Below are positions 12,907-13,749 of a stretch of 13,749 nucleotides of DNA, in pieces. Each line of letters opens with the position of its first letter. Positions within the stretch are counted from its first letter, which is position 1. The position numbers and the translations under genes were made by a program. The stretch comes from Acidobacteria bacterium AH-259-L09 (GTDB taxonomy: Bacteria; Acidobacteriota; UBA6911; RPQK01). The notes beneath the pieces were generated by a model, which was given only the letters and a program-made list of their open reading frames with translations, was not told the DNA's origin and did no database searches. The DNA lies in the NCBI GenBank assembly GCA_027717875.1, contig JALLOL010000038.1:1-13749 (forward strand), read 5' to 3'.

Positions 12907-13749
12907 GTGCCCGGAAAATACGACATGCAACGAAGCCTTTTGCTGTTCATCCTTGTTGCCATATCGGTGGGTGCTTTACTCACATGCTCTGTCAGAGATC
13001 CCCGCATGTTGGAAAAAATTCCGGTGATTGAGAATCCGCCATTTATGGCCGCCCAGGACGCCACTTTTATGAAAGATGATGAGCTGGTGTTGGGAGTTGT
13101 CGTGGGCGGGCAAGCCAAGGCCTATCCCATTCGAATCTTGAATCAATACGAGATCCTGAATGATCATGTCGGAAACCGATCGGTCTTTGCCACCTGGTGA
13201 CCGCTCAGTGGATCGGGCGTCGTGTACGACCGAGAGGTAGATGGAGAGGAGCTGACATTTCGGTTTCATCCGGATCTGTATGAAGACAATCTGCTGATTC
13301 AAGATTTGGAAACGAAAAGCAAATGGTCACAGTTGGCAAAAAAGGCGATCGACGGTCCGTTGGAGGGAGCAAGGTTGACGGCCCTGCCGGCGCTGCAGAC
13401 TACTTGGGGACACTGGAAGAGCCTTCATCCTAAGACACTCGTCTTATCCACGGAGCTGGGGCTGAGCGACGAGTTTTATGAATATCGAACCCATTTTAGC
13501 GGGGGTCGAAAAATTATCCGGGGACTTTCTGCTCTTGAGGTCGTCCTGGGTATTGACTTTGGGGATGTTCAAAAGGCCTATCCTTTTTCTCAATTAAAAA
13601 AGACGGATGGCCAGATTGAAGATATAATTAGCGGCCGGCTAATCACGGTTCATTTTGATACCGAAGCAAACAGTGCCTATGCTGAGGATTCAAATGGCCA
13701 GTTGATTCCTGCTGTGACGGTCTACTGGGAAAGTTGGTTAAACTTTCAT
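12907..13749 (+). CDS. DUF3179-family exported protein, probable selenoprotein (in-frame UGA), 3' end beyond window
   Basis: The function of DUF3179 proteins is unknown; they are exported and carry a conserved Cys-containing motif. After the start (GTG 12907 behind AAGGAGG, or ATG 12925) comes a hydrophobic leader (QRSLLLFILVAISVGALLTC, a possible but imperfect lipobox). The family core follows: ENPPFMAAQ, KDDELVLGVVVGGQAKAYPI, RILNQYEILND. At 13198-13200 a TGA falls in FATW-TGA-PLSGSGVVYDR, exactly where relatives have TYCPL[CST]G. The same frame then continues for 183 codons with family sequence: VDGEELTF, LETKSKWSQL, GPLEGARLTALPALQTTWGHW, HPKTLVLS, and YWESWLNFH at the window end. This is close to the usual C-terminus. 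TGA ends other genes here, so it is not a general sense codon. The best reading is selenocysteine (residue 98 from GTG). A point mutation in a pseudogene is the alternative. Confidence 0.85.
13198..13200 (+). other. In-frame TGA, predicted selenocysteine codon
   Basis: The codon replaces the first Cys of the family's C-P-L motif, with sense codons Trp before and Pro-Leu-Ser-Gly-Ser-Gly after it. Cys/Sec exchange at a conserved Cys, with the frame open on both sides, is the standard pattern for bacterial selenoproteins. Confidence 0.7.
13213..13233 (+). promoter_or_regulatory. Candidate bacterial SECIS stem-loop
   Basis: Beginning 12 bases after the TGA, TCGG (13213-13216) pairs with CCGA (13230-13233). 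After a three-base 5' bulge (GCG), TCG (13220-13222) pairs with CGA (13227-13229), closing a TGTA loop. The loop starts 22 bases after the TGA and has G as its second base. This agrees with the rules I recall for bacterial SECIS elements: loop about 16-37 bases from UGA, and a G in the first two loop positions. A 5' bulge is also present in the E. coli fdhF element. It was folded by eye only; GTCG/CGAC around the same loop is an alternative pairing. Confidence 0.6.

Noticed and set aside
12729..13031. A 100-codon plus-strand frame across the DUF3179 start
   Set aside because: It is out of frame with the DUF3179 core and has no recognisable sequence; the strong AAGGAGG serves the DUF3179 frame.
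13198..13200. TGA as a generally reassigned codon (Trp or Gly code)
   Set aside because: Several intact genes in the window (ends at 3259, 5038 and 6990) terminate with TGA at the expected family length.

Overview
The window looks like a chromosomal piece from an uncultivated Gram-negative bacterium. The evidence is a periplasmic-type phosphoesterase, an O-antigen/capsule-type CDP-sugar operon, frequent GTG starts, and fragments of families common in soil and sediment lineages: HypE, a eukaryote-like Ser/Thr kinase and a small HTH regulator. I cannot fix the phylum; Acidobacteriota, NC10/Methylomirabilota, Nitrospirota or a deltaproteobacterial-type lineage would all fit. TGA is used as a normal stop (genes ending at 3259, 5038 and 6990), so the genetic code is standard.

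Layout. Bases 104-1177: an exported calcineurin-like phosphoesterase (+). Bases 1178-1967: a mostly non-coding stretch holding a decayed hypE C-terminus (-), whose last conserved residues, including the terminal Cys, survive in a shifted frame. Bases 1968-6735: a tightly overlapping four-gene operon (+) for a CDP-activated deoxysugar and its transfer: DegT/RfbH-type sugar 3-dehydrase, glucose-1-phosphate cytidylyltransferase, CDP-glucose 4,6-dehydratase, and a fused SDR epimerase/reductase plus GT2 glycosyltransferase. The first gene appears to be broken, or switched, by one base in a run of seven G. Bases 6736-9951: a low-integrity region. A GC-rich gene for a GT-C-like membrane protein with extracytoplasmic beta-sandwich domains lies between remnants of Ser/Thr kinases and a frameshifted HTH regulator. 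Bases 9997-11496: the queuosine gene queF (-) and a divergent M20 peptidase (+). Bases 11497-12906: hairpin-forming repeats, a MerR/CarH-like regulator (-) with a clear sigma70-type promoter, and phased 10-bp direct repeats just upstream of that promoter. Bases 12907-13749 (running off the end): a DUF3179-family exported protein.

The strongest novelty is the DUF3179 gene. Its reading frame contains a single TGA exactly where the family has the first Cys of its C-P-L-[C/S/T] motif. The same frame then stays open, with family-like sequence, for 183 codons to the window end. A bulged stem-loop with a G-containing tetraloop begins 12 nt after the TGA, the expected place for a bacterial SECIS element. 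The simplest reading is a selenocysteine-containing DUF3179 protein. It is divergent from, and may share control with, the CarH-like regulator, whose B12-binding domain appears to have lost the cobalamin-ligand residues.
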